The notes under the pieces are model-generated. The model did no database searches and was not told where the DNA came from. It saw nothing but the letters and a program-made list of their open reading frames with translations. A DNA stretch of 64,000 bases, from assembly GCA_021791495.1 (NCBI GenBank), contig JAJYWN010000014.1, positions 1 to 64,000 of the forward strand, in the 5' to 3' direction. A program made the position numbers and the translations under genes. Below are positions 34,083 through 40,879 of the stretch, piece by piece. This DNA is from Bacillota bacterium (GTDB lineage Bacteria; Bacillota; Sulfobacillia; JAJYWN01). Positions within the stretch are counted from its first letter, which is position 1; every line of letters begins with the position of its first letter.

Positions 34083-35933
34083 ATGGTTGGCGGCTTCACG
34101 GGACAGATACTCAATGTCGACCTATCCACCGGAAAACACAAGGTCGAAGCGCTCGACTTCCAACTGGCCCGCAAGTATCTAGGAGGCCGGGGCTACGCGG
34201 CCTACCTGCTATATCGTAACGGTGCGCACGTCGAACCCTTCTCTCCGGAGAGTGTCATCGTCCTTTCCACCGGCCCCCTGACCGGACTGCCGGGGACCGG
34301 CTCGAAATTCGTGATGGTCACTCGCTCGCCCCAGACCGGTCTGTTCCTGGACAGCTACTCGGGCGGGCACATGTCGGCAGAGATCAAGTACGCCGGTTAT
34401 GACCACATCGTTATCGGCGGCAGATGCGACCGGCCCAGCTATCTCTGGATCGACGATGGCCGAATAGAAATCCGGAGCGCGGCCCATCTGTGGGGCAAGA
34501 GCTCCTACGACACCGAAACAACCATCAAGAAAGAGTTGGGCGACCCGGCCGTCCGGGTCATGTCCATCGGCCCCGGCGGTGAGAACGGAGTCCTTTACGC
34601 CTGCGTTTCTACGGATTACTACCACCAAGCCGGCCGTGGAGGCATGGGCGCGGTCATGGGGTCCAAGAATCTGAAAGCTATCGCCATCAGGGGTAGCCAG
34701 GGTGTGAAAGTGGCCGACGGCCAGGCGCTGCTGAACCTGATGCGCAATGAAATGGAAGAGGCTTTCGAGCAGTCTGAGTTCGGCGCCAACCGCATTCGCT
34801 ACGGGACCACGTACACCACGGTCTCCACTCCCGTGCTGGGCATCATGCCGACCCGGAACTTCCAGTCCGGAGTGCCCGAAAACATCGAAGGCCTCAACTG
34901 CTTCACCATGCGTGAGAAGCTTGTGGTGAAGGATAAAGCCTGCTTCGGATGCCAGATTCCTTGCCTCAAGTATAGTGTCGTAACCTACGGCGACGGCGCG
35001 GGCACCAAGCTAGTCGGACCGGAATATGAGACCATCGCCCTGCTGGGTTCGAACGTGGGAGTCTACGATATCGGCCTGGTGGCCAAGGCCAACCTCCTGT
35101 GCGACCTGAACGGTCTTGATACCATCAGCACAGGCAACACCATCGGCTTCGCCATGGAGTGCTATGAAAAAGGCCTGCTGACGAAGGAAGACACCGGCGG
35201 TCTGGAACTGAAATTCGGAGACCACAACATGGTCTTCACCCTGATCGATAAGATCGCCCACCGCGACGGCATCGGTGACCTTCTGGCCGACGGCGTGATG
35301 CGGGCGGCCGAGAAGATCGGAAAGAACAGCTCGAACTACGCTGTTCACGTCAAAGGGATGGAGATTCCGGCCTACGACCCACGCGGCGCTTACGCCATGG
35401 GTCTGGCCTATGCCACCGCTTCGCGCGGAGGCTGCCACCGCCGCGCCAAGCCGGTCGAAGTACCAAGGCTCAGCGCGGACCAGTACAGCCAGTTCGGCAG
35501 CAGAGGAAACGCCACTTTGGTCAAGAGGCTGCAGGATTTTCGGGAAGTGGTCCACAGCGCCCTGGTGTGCGACCCGGCGCTCCGTTTCGGATTCGAAGCC
35601 ACGCTGGGAACGATGAGCCGCCTATTCAAATACACGACCGGTTGGGACATGTCCGAAGATGAACTCCGGACGCTCGCCGACCGAGTCGACACCCTCATCC
35701 GGGTCTTCAATGTCCGCGAGGGGTTTGACCGGAAAGACGACCGCCTGCCTGCCCGTTTCCTGAAAGACCCGCTTCCGAGCGGGCCGGCCAAGGGCAAAGT
35801 GGTCGACGCCGAGAGCATGGAAACCATGCTGACAGAGTACTACACCTTGCGCGGGTGGGATGACCGGGGCGTACCGACCAGGGATACCTTGCACCGCCTG
35901 GGTCTGGATGAAATCGCCGGAGATATCGCGTAG
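34083..35933 (+). CDS. aor: Aldehyde:ferredoxin oxidoreductase (tungsten/molybdopterin enzyme), AOR 2
   Basis: The 616-aa protein opens with GGFTGQILNVDLSTGK and KYLGGRGYAAYLLYRNG, has the pterin region GRGGMGAVMGSKNLKA, cubane ligands CFGCQIPC (Cys 287, 290, 294) with a later Cys in HSALVCDPALRF, and ends with the same MLTEYYTLRGWDDRGVPT tail seen in AOR 1. It is full length. Start ATG follows GGAGGT by 6 bases. It is flanked by a MoaD-like gene and a four-cluster ferredoxin, so the electron path is probably AOR to ferredoxin. The aldehyde or acid is unknown. Confidence 0.93.
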   Translation: MVGGFTGQILNVDLSTGKHKVEALDFQLARKYLGGRGYAAYLLYRNGAHVEPFSPESVIVLSTGPLTGLPGTGSKFVMVTRSPQTGLFLDSYSGGHMSAEIKYAGYDHIVIGGRCDRPSYLWIDDGRIEIRSAAHLWGKSSYDTETTIKKELGDPAVRVMSIGPGGENGVLYACVSTDYYHQAGRGGMGAVMGSKNLKAIAIRGSQGVKVADGQALLNLMRNEMEEAFEQSEFGANRIRYGTTYTTVSTPVLGIMPTRNFQSGVPENIEGLNCFTMREKLVVKDKACFGCQIPCLKYSVVTYGDGAGTKLVGPEYETIALLGSNVGVYDIGLVAKANLLCDLNGLDTISTGNTIGFAMECYEKGLLTKEDTGGLELKFGDHNMVFTLIDKIAHRDGIGDLLADGVMRAAEKIGKNSSNYAVHVKGMEIPAYDPRGAYAMGLAYATASRGGCHRRAKPVEVPRLSADQYSQFGSRGNATLVKRLQDFREVVHSALVCDPALRFGFEATLGTMSRLFKYTTGWDMSEDELRTLADRVDTLIRVFNVREGFDRKDDRLPARFLKDPLPSGPAKGKVVDAESMETMLTEYYTLRGWDDRGVPTRDTLHRLGLDEIAGDIA

Positions 35934-35964
35934 AGCGTGGAGAAAGGGGCATTAAAGACAAACC

Positions 35965-36480
35965 ATGCCAGTTCACATAATCGTTGACGAGTCCAAGTGC
36001 ACGGGTTGCCGGATCTGCGAAATGACCTGCTCCCTAACGCACTCCAAGACCGTAGTCAATCCCAGGATGGCTCGCATCCACATCTCCTCCGACGCCTTGG
36101 AGGCTATGGATAGTCCCGCCGTCTGCCAGCAGTGCGAAGATCATCCCTGCATGGACGCCTGCCCGACCGGAGCCATGGTGATTGATGAGCAGCTTGGGAT
36201 CGTGGTCGTGCACCCCGAGGACTGCACCGGATGCCGGGCCTGCGAGGCCGTGTGCCCGTACGCGGCCATCTTCTTCGACCCGGAGAAAGACACGGCCTTG
36301 AAGTGTGATTTGTGCGGCGGGACCCCGGAGTGCGTGAAGACCTGCCGGTTACATGCCTTGACGTTCCCGACCGCCAAGGAGGCCGTGATTGCGGCGGGCA
36401 CAGGTGGCGCGGAAGACTGTGGCAATGGCGAGGACTGCGGCTGCGGCGATAGCGGAGAGGAAGGCGGGGATGACCGATGA
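35965..36480 (+). CDS. Four-cluster [4Fe-4S] ferredoxin, electron partner of AOR 2
   Basis: The 171-aa protein has Cys groups CTGCRICEMTC, CQQCEDHPCMDACP, CTGCRACEAVCP and CDLCGGTPECVKTC, the HycB/DmsB-like pattern of the electron subunits of AOR and related enzymes. The C-terminal 25 residues are acidic and Gly/Cys-rich (EDCGNGEDCGCGDSGEE) and lie outside the domain. It overlaps the cupin gene by ATGA. Confidence 0.9.
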   Translation: MPVHIIVDESKCTGCRICEMTCSLTHSKTVVNPRMARIHISSDALEAMDSPAVCQQCEDHPCMDACPTGAMVIDEQLGIVVVHPEDCTGCRACEAVCPYAAIFFDPEKDTALKCDLCGGTPECVKTCRLHALTFPTAKEAVIAAGTGGAEDCGNGEDCGCGDSGEEGGDDR

Positions 36481-36821
36481 AGCTCACTTCTCTGTCCGCT
36501 GGTGAGGTCCGCACCGACGAAACCGGTGAAAGGCGCTGGATCGTGTGGCCGGGAACGGGGTCGAAGAATGTGGCCCTGCACCGGCGGACCATCAATCCCG
36601 GCCACCGCTTGGCTCCGCACGTCCACCCGAATTCCGAGGAAGTGGTGACGGTACTTTCGGGCCGGGGGCGGGCGGTTACAGCCACCGAAGAGCACGAATT
36701 AACCCCGGGCACCGTGATGTACGTGCCCCCAGGCGAGCAGCACTCCTTGGTGAACGTGGGCGAAGAGCCCTTCGTCATCCTGGCCGTGGTCGCTCCTCCG
36801 GACCAGGCCCGCTATAAATAG
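36477..36821 (+). CDS. Small single-domain cupin
   Basis: The 114-aa protein has both cupin motifs: RLAPHVHPNSEEVVTVLSGRG for motif 1 and PGTVMYVPPGEQHSLVNVG for motif 2, with His, His, Glu and His as probable metal ligands. Such small cupins act as sensors, dioxygenases, decarboxylases or isomerases. Translational coupling to the AOR ferredoxin indicates a role in the same pathway. Confidence 0.87.
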   Translation: MKLTSLSAGEVRTDETGERRWIVWPGTGSKNVALHRRTINPGHRLAPHVHPNSEEVVTVLSGRGRAVTATEEHELTPGTVMYVPPGEQHSLVNVGEEPFVILAVVAPPDQARYK

Positions 36822-36868
36822 GCGCAGGTCCAGCCCATGAACACGACGGAGGCTGGACGACGGAGCAG

Positions 36869-37339
36869 ATGGTGACCGAAATGACGAAACGAGTGGGCCG
36901 AGTGTTCGAGGGGGTGCCGGTCTTCGCCCGCTCGCCCCGGCCACGCCCGGCCTTGCCGGTGGCCGCTTTGAGTCGCCGCGCGGCCGTAATGTGCCTGGGG
37001 CTGGATCCCGACGAAGCCGCCATGGGAGCCCTGGTTGGCTCGCGGCCCGACGGGCCGGTGGTGGAGGCCACGGGTGGCGGGCACATCGCCCGGAAGGCCT
37101 TGCCGTTCTTGGAGAAGGCGCGGCAACAAGGGACGGCGGTGGTCCTGTGTACGCGAGTACCGGAGGGACCACTGCTCACGCGGACCTATGGTTTCGAAGG
37201 TAGCGAGACGGACCTGCGGCACCGCGGGATCCACATGAGCAACCGGAACGCCCAGAAGACCAGGCTGAAGATGCTGGTGGCTCTGGAACAAGGAGACCGG
37301 GAACTGGCGGACAAGGTGCTCTCGGACCCGGATTGGTAA
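36869..37339 (+). CDS. Stand-alone C-terminal domain of L-asparaginase
   Basis: The 156-aa protein aligns by eye with the C-terminal domain of type I L-asparaginases: a linker of the LYPGMDPE type (here LGLDPDEAAM), then DGPVVEATGGGHIARKALPF for the GxGN region, GTAVVLCTRVPEGP for the beta-strand and turn, and RNAQKTRLKMLVALEQG for the last helix. All catalytic residues of asparaginase (two Thr, Asp, Lys) lie in the missing N-terminal domain, which is not encoded upstream, where only 47 bases separate it from the cupin. Its frame, ribosome site and codon use look intact, so it may be a functional orphan domain and not a dying gene. It is the last gene before the terminator. Confidence 0.8.
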   Translation: MVTEMTKRVGRVFEGVPVFARSPRPRPALPVAALSRRAAVMCLGLDPDEAAMGALVGSRPDGPVVEATGGGHIARKALPFLEKARQQGTAVVLCTRVPEGPLLTRTYGFEGSETDLRHRGIHMSNRNAQKTRLKMLVALEQGDRELADKVLSDPDW

Positions 37340-37393
37340 ACGAAGAGACCCTTGACCGGAAACCCAACCGGACACCGGCCAGAACAGAACATC

Positions 37394-37427
37394 GGGCGCC
37401 TCCTCCATCAGAGAGGAGGCGCCCTTT
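37394..37427 (+). terminator. Rho-independent terminator closing the transporter/AOR cluster
   Basis: A perfect 12-bp GC-rich stem (37394-37405 with 37413-37424), 7-nt loop, followed by TTT. It lies 55 bases after the asparaginase-domain gene. Confidence 0.8.
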
Positions 37428-37545
37428 CATCTCGCGCCAGGGGAAAACCGAGCTAAGCCCGATAGCCGGGCTTGCCACATGGTAGAATACGCGTCAGATT
37501 CGTTCAGCCCGAGCCAGAACCGGGCGCCGTCGGAGGCGAAGACCA

Positions 37546-39189
37546 ATGGCAGATGATCAACCGGTAGCCGTGTCGAGTTTTCGAGACATGGGCGTTGACC
37601 CCTCCATCCTCAAGGCCTTGGAAGAGCTGGGGTTCGAGGAACCTTCGCCGGTGCAGGCGGCCGCCGTCCCTGTCCTGTTCGAGGGGCGCGACCTCATCGC
37701 CCAAGCCCAAACGGGTACCGGCAAGACCGCCGCCTTTGCCATCCCCATGCTCCAATACCTGACACCCGGCCAGAGCCAACGCCCGCAGGCCTTGGTGCTG
37801 GCTCCCACGCGGGAATTGGCCCTCCAGGTGGCCGATGAGATAGGGAAGATCGGGAAGTACCTTCAAGTGCGGGAGTTGGCCTTGTACGGCGGCAGCCCCA
37901 TCGAGCGGCAGATCCGGGCCCTGAGGGCGGGGGTGGCCGTGGTCATCGGCACCCCGGGTCGCGTCATCGACCACATCGAACGGGGAACCTTGAAACTGGA
38001 CCACATCCGGACCTTCGTCCTGGACGAGGCCGATGAAATGCTGGACATGGGGTTCATCCAGGATATCGAGACCATCATGTCGCACCTCCCCGAAGACCGC
38101 CAGACCATCTGCCTGTCCGCCACGATGCCCGAGCCCATCGTGGCCATCACGCGGCGGTACATGAGGTCGCCCGAGCGCGTCAGCATCGCCCGGCGCGAGG
38201 AGGTCTGGACGCCCTCCATCGAGCAGGCCTATTTCGAGATACGGGAGCGCGACAAGGTGGACGCGCTGACGCGCATCATCGATAACGATGCCATTTCGCG
38301 CGCCATCATCTTCTGCCGCACCAAACGCGGCTGTGACGAACTGGCCTCGGCGCTGCAGGCCCGCGGTTACCTGGCCGAAGCCATCCACGGCGACCTGAAC
38401 CAAGTCCAGCGCAACCGCACTTTGAACCGTTTCAGGGAGGGCGAAGTGGAACTACTGATCGCCACCGATGTCGCGGCCCGTGGACTGGACATCGAGAACG
38501 TCACCCACGTCATCAACTACGACATCGCCCAGTCGCCCGAGTCTCACGTTCACCGCATCGGACGGACGGGGCGGGCTGGGCGCGAGGGAACGGCCTTCAC
38601 CCTCATCCACCCGCGCGAGTTCCGGCACCTGAGGCTCATCGAACGCATAACCAAGACCCGCATCGAGCGGCGGAGTGTGCCGACGGCAGCCGACGTGGCG
38701 GAGCGGGCCATCGACCTCTTGGGCGAGCGCATCGGGGAAATGGTGACCGAAGGAGGCGTGCAGGAACCCCAATTCGTGGGGATGGCCCAACGCCTGTTGG
38801 AAGAGCATGAGCCGGAGCGCCTGGTGGCCGCACTGATATCCGCGGTCGTCGAGCGGCGCGGCGGCGCGACGGGGCCGGCGACTTCCGGGCGTGGAGACCG
38901 GGGAGCGCTCCGGGCCGGGGCAGACTTCCCCGATACCGGGGCCGAGCCCGGCTACGTGCGACTTTTCATTAATATCGGCTCAAGGTCCGGCGCCACGCCG
39001 GCCGACTTCGTGCGGACCATCGCCGGCCGTGCGGACATCTCCGGACGGCTCATCGGGGCCATCGACATCCACGACGATTTCACGTTCGTGGAGGTGCCGC
39101 AGGACGTCGGGCAGGCTGTCCTGGACGCCATGAAACATGCCTCCATCCAGGGGCGGAGCGTTTTCACGGAACCGGCACGGCCGGTATAG
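37546..39189 (+). CDS. deaD: DEAD-box RNA helicase with DbpA-type RNA-binding domain (DeaD/CshA-like)
   Basis: The 547-aa protein has the complete helicase set: Q motif GFEEPSPVQAAAVPVL, AQTGTGKTAAF, PTRELALQVADE, VLDEADEMLDMGF, SAT, HGDLNQVQR, ATDVAARGLDIENV and HRIGRTGRAG. Residues about 470-545 (VRLFINIGSRSGATPADF to FVEVP) form the DbpA/CsdA C-terminal RNA-binding domain. It remodels RNA during ribosome assembly or decay. Start ATG follows GGAGG. It appears to be transcribed alone. Confidence 0.93.
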   Translation: MADDQPVAVSSFRDMGVDPSILKALEELGFEEPSPVQAAAVPVLFEGRDLIAQAQTGTGKTAAFAIPMLQYLTPGQSQRPQALVLAPTRELALQVADEIGKIGKYLQVRELALYGGSPIERQIRALRAGVAVVIGTPGRVIDHIERGTLKLDHIRTFVLDEADEMLDMGFIQDIETIMSHLPEDRQTICLSATMPEPIVAITRRYMRSPERVSIARREEVWTPSIEQAYFEIRERDKVDALTRIIDNDAISRAIIFCRTKRGCDELASALQARGYLAEAIHGDLNQVQRNRTLNRFREGEVELLIATDVAARGLDIENVTHVINYDIAQSPESHVHRIGRTGRAGREGTAFTLIHPREFRHLRLIERITKTRIERRSVPTAADVAERAIDLLGERIGEMVTEGGVQEPQFVGMAQRLLEEHEPERLVAALISAVVERRGGATGPATSGRGDRGALRAGADFPDTGAEPGYVRLFINIGSRSGATPADFVRTIAGRADISGRLIGAIDIHDDFTFVEVPQDVGQAVLDAMKHASIQGRSVFTEPARPV

Positions 39190-39273
39190 AGACATGATGG
39201 CCGGCCGGCCACGTAGAGACCGCCCGTGACGGTCCCGCCCACGGCGGGCACGCCGGAGCTGGGGAAGAAGCTC

Positions 39274-39339
39274 ATGGACGTGATCGTGGGCTTTATCGTC
39301 GACTTCGTGCAGGAGTTCAAGAAAATGAAGTGGAGCTAG
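39274..39339 (+). CDS. Candidate 21-aa amphipathic peptide
   Basis: ATG 39274 is preceded by GGGGAAG at about 7 bases and opens a 21-codon frame beginning MDVIVGFIVDFVQEF and ending in a Lys-rich KKMKWS. Drawn as a helix it has one hydrophobic face (Val, Ile, Phe) and one charged face, like phenol-soluble modulins or type I toxin peptides. The frame extends upstream in-frame to GTG 39226 (37 aa). It is too short for codon statistics and has no known relative that I recognise. Confidence 0.25.
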   Translation: MDVIVGFIVDFVQEFKKMKWS

Positions 39340-39370
39340 GGGCTACGAGTTAGGGGTTACCACTTCCGGG

Positions 39371-39736
39371 CTACCACTTCCAGGAGCCGTCAGGATTCCA
39401 GCGGCTTTGGCGGGGCAGGATTCCGAGGACGTTTAGGAAGCGCCCCGCCAAGCTGCTCCATTGGGAGAAGCCTCCCCACATCGCAACCTGGGGCTCGGGC
39501 GTGTAACCGGCCAGGCGGGCCTCCTCGAGGGTAGTCACCCTGCCGGGGGCGGGCACCAGCTTCGCGTACCTCTCCAGAGCTGGGTAGAAATGACCATGCG
39601 CTTCATCAAGGATGACGTGGGCGTGGCGCGGCGGGTCCACGCTGACCTGGGGGCTGAGCCCGGTTCCGACCACGACGTAGAAAAGCACGAAGATGACGGG
39701 GAAGAAACGCCTGACCCACGACCTAACCTTGTTCAC
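39371..39736 (-). CDS. Small membrane-anchored or secreted protein of unknown function
   Basis: From GTG 39736 (GGGGAGAGG upstream) the protein is 121 aa, with a basic N terminus, one hydrophobic segment (FFPVIFVLFYVVVGTGLS) and an external part of about 90 residues rich in aromatic residues, ending SRWNPDGSWKW. No domain is recognised. The 3' end is locally duplicated (TTACCACTTCC repeated at 39357-39382). Confidence 0.5.
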   Translation of the reverse strand: MNKVRSWVRRFFPVIFVLFYVVVGTGLSPQVSVDPPRHAHVILDEAHGHFYPALERYAKLVPAPGRVTTLEEARLAGYTPEPQVAMWGGFSQWSSLAGRFLNVLGILPRQSRWNPDGSWKW

Positions 39737-39876
39737 GGTGCGCCTCTCCCCTAGTCCCACGCCACAACGATCGCTGGTAAGTGAAGAGTCTTCCGTCTAC
39801 GTTGGTCGTCGCAACCCTACGATTTCGTCCGGGGGGTGGAGTATTCTTCCACGACACCCACCAGATTCCTCTGCCG

Positions 39877-40578
39877 TCACAGTTGGGTTTCGATGGCCTG
39901 GCCGATCCTCTCGATGTGCTCCTTCATGGTCTGGGACGCCGCAGCCTGGTCTCGCGCCTTGATGGCGTTCAGGATGGCGCGGTGGCCCGCCAGGGAGACC
40001 TCGCGCCGGTCTGGGACCTGCAGCCAGGATGCCCGCACCTCCCCGAGCAGGCTCATGACCAAGTCGATGAGATGCACCACCATCTGGTTCCCCGTGGCCT
40101 CTGCGATGGCGTAGTGGAAGCGCGTGTCTTCCTCGGCCGTTTCCAGACCCTCGCCGGCCTTTTTCGCCTGGACCGCAAGAATGCTCTCGAGTTCCTCGAT
40201 GTCTTCAGGGCGGGCTTTTAGCGCAGCTCTCTCTGCGATGGGAGGCTCGATGATCTGTCGCAGCTCAAGAATATCTTTCACCAGGAAAGCGCGGGTGGAT
40301 AGCACCGCCGCCAGGGGGGCGACCAGTTGTTCGAAATTGGCCTGGGATACGTAGGTGCCGTCGCCCTGCCGGGATTCGATCATCCGCAGCCCCTCCAGAA
40401 CCCGGAGGGCGTTGCGCAAGGTGGGCCGGCTGACCCCCAAGGTCTCGGCCAATTCCCGTTCCGGAGGCAGCTTGTCGCCGGGCCGCAGCTTGCCGTCTTT
40501 GATGAGCTGGGTCATTTGCTGGACGATATCCTCGTGGACGCGGCTCCGCTTCACGCGTACGAAATCGCTCTCGGTCAT
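39877..40578 (-). CDS. FadR-subfamily GntR transcriptional regulator 2
   Basis: The 233-aa protein has the winged helix LPPERELAETLGVSRPTLRNAL and GDGTYVSQANF followed by an FCD domain (IEPPIAERAALKARPEDIEELE, DTRFHYAIAEATGN, HRAILNAIKARD). It diverges from the AAA+ ATPase/2-oxoacid oxidoreductase operon, with palindromes in between, so it probably controls that operon and itself in response to an organic acid. Start ATG 40578 lies 7 bases after GGAGG. Confidence 0.9.
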   Translation of the reverse strand: MTESDFVRVKRSRVHEDIVQQMTQLIKDGKLRPGDKLPPERELAETLGVSRPTLRNALRVLEGLRMIESRQGDGTYVSQANFEQLVAPLAAVLSTRAFLVKDILELRQIIEPPIAERAALKARPEDIEELESILAVQAKKAGEGLETAEEDTRFHYAIAEATGNQMVVHLIDLVMSLLGEVRASWLQVPDRREVSLAGHRAILNAIKARDQAAASQTMKEHIERIGQAIETQL

Positions 40579-40879
40579 CTGAACGCCTCCACCAAGGGTT
40601 TGGGTAAAAGGTAAACACAGTGTGCCACTGTATCAATTCACGACCCAATGTTCTCTACCTTTCCATGCCACCCATCCGACTCCTCCGCTAGATCAGTCGA
40701 AAGGCCACTCATACCCGTTTTTTTACACCTGTGGGCAAGCCGGGAAGGAGTCTGGGCCTTCCGGTGGAATGGTGTAGTGGTTAAACCAATTGGTATCTGA
40801 AATATGTTTACCATGGTGTGCCTACCGATGAAGCGGCGGCTACGGCGCCGACTCGGCCCTGGCTGGAGGTTGGAATGGC
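40579..40879. other. Divergent control region with several palindromes
   Basis: This AT-richer spacer contains ACAGTGTGCCACTGT (40617-40631, a 6-3-6 palindrome near the regulator start) and the FadR-type site at 40776-40790. TGGTA and TACCA half-sites at 40791 and 40809 form a wider inverted pair. No gene is supported in it. Confidence 0.5.
40776..40790. promoter_or_regulatory. Putative FadR-type operator TGGTTAAACCA
   Basis: The 11-base core at 40778-40788 fits TGGTnnnACCA exactly, the half-site pattern of FadR-like GntR proteins, and the flanks (AGTGGTTAAACCAAT) resemble the site at 29292-29306. It lies between regulator 2 and the ATPase gene. Confidence 0.5.

Noticed and set aside
39198-39211. 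Perfect 14-bp GC palindrome after the helicase gene as a terminator
   Set aside because: It has no loop and no T-run; stacked GGCC units are expected in DNA of this composition.
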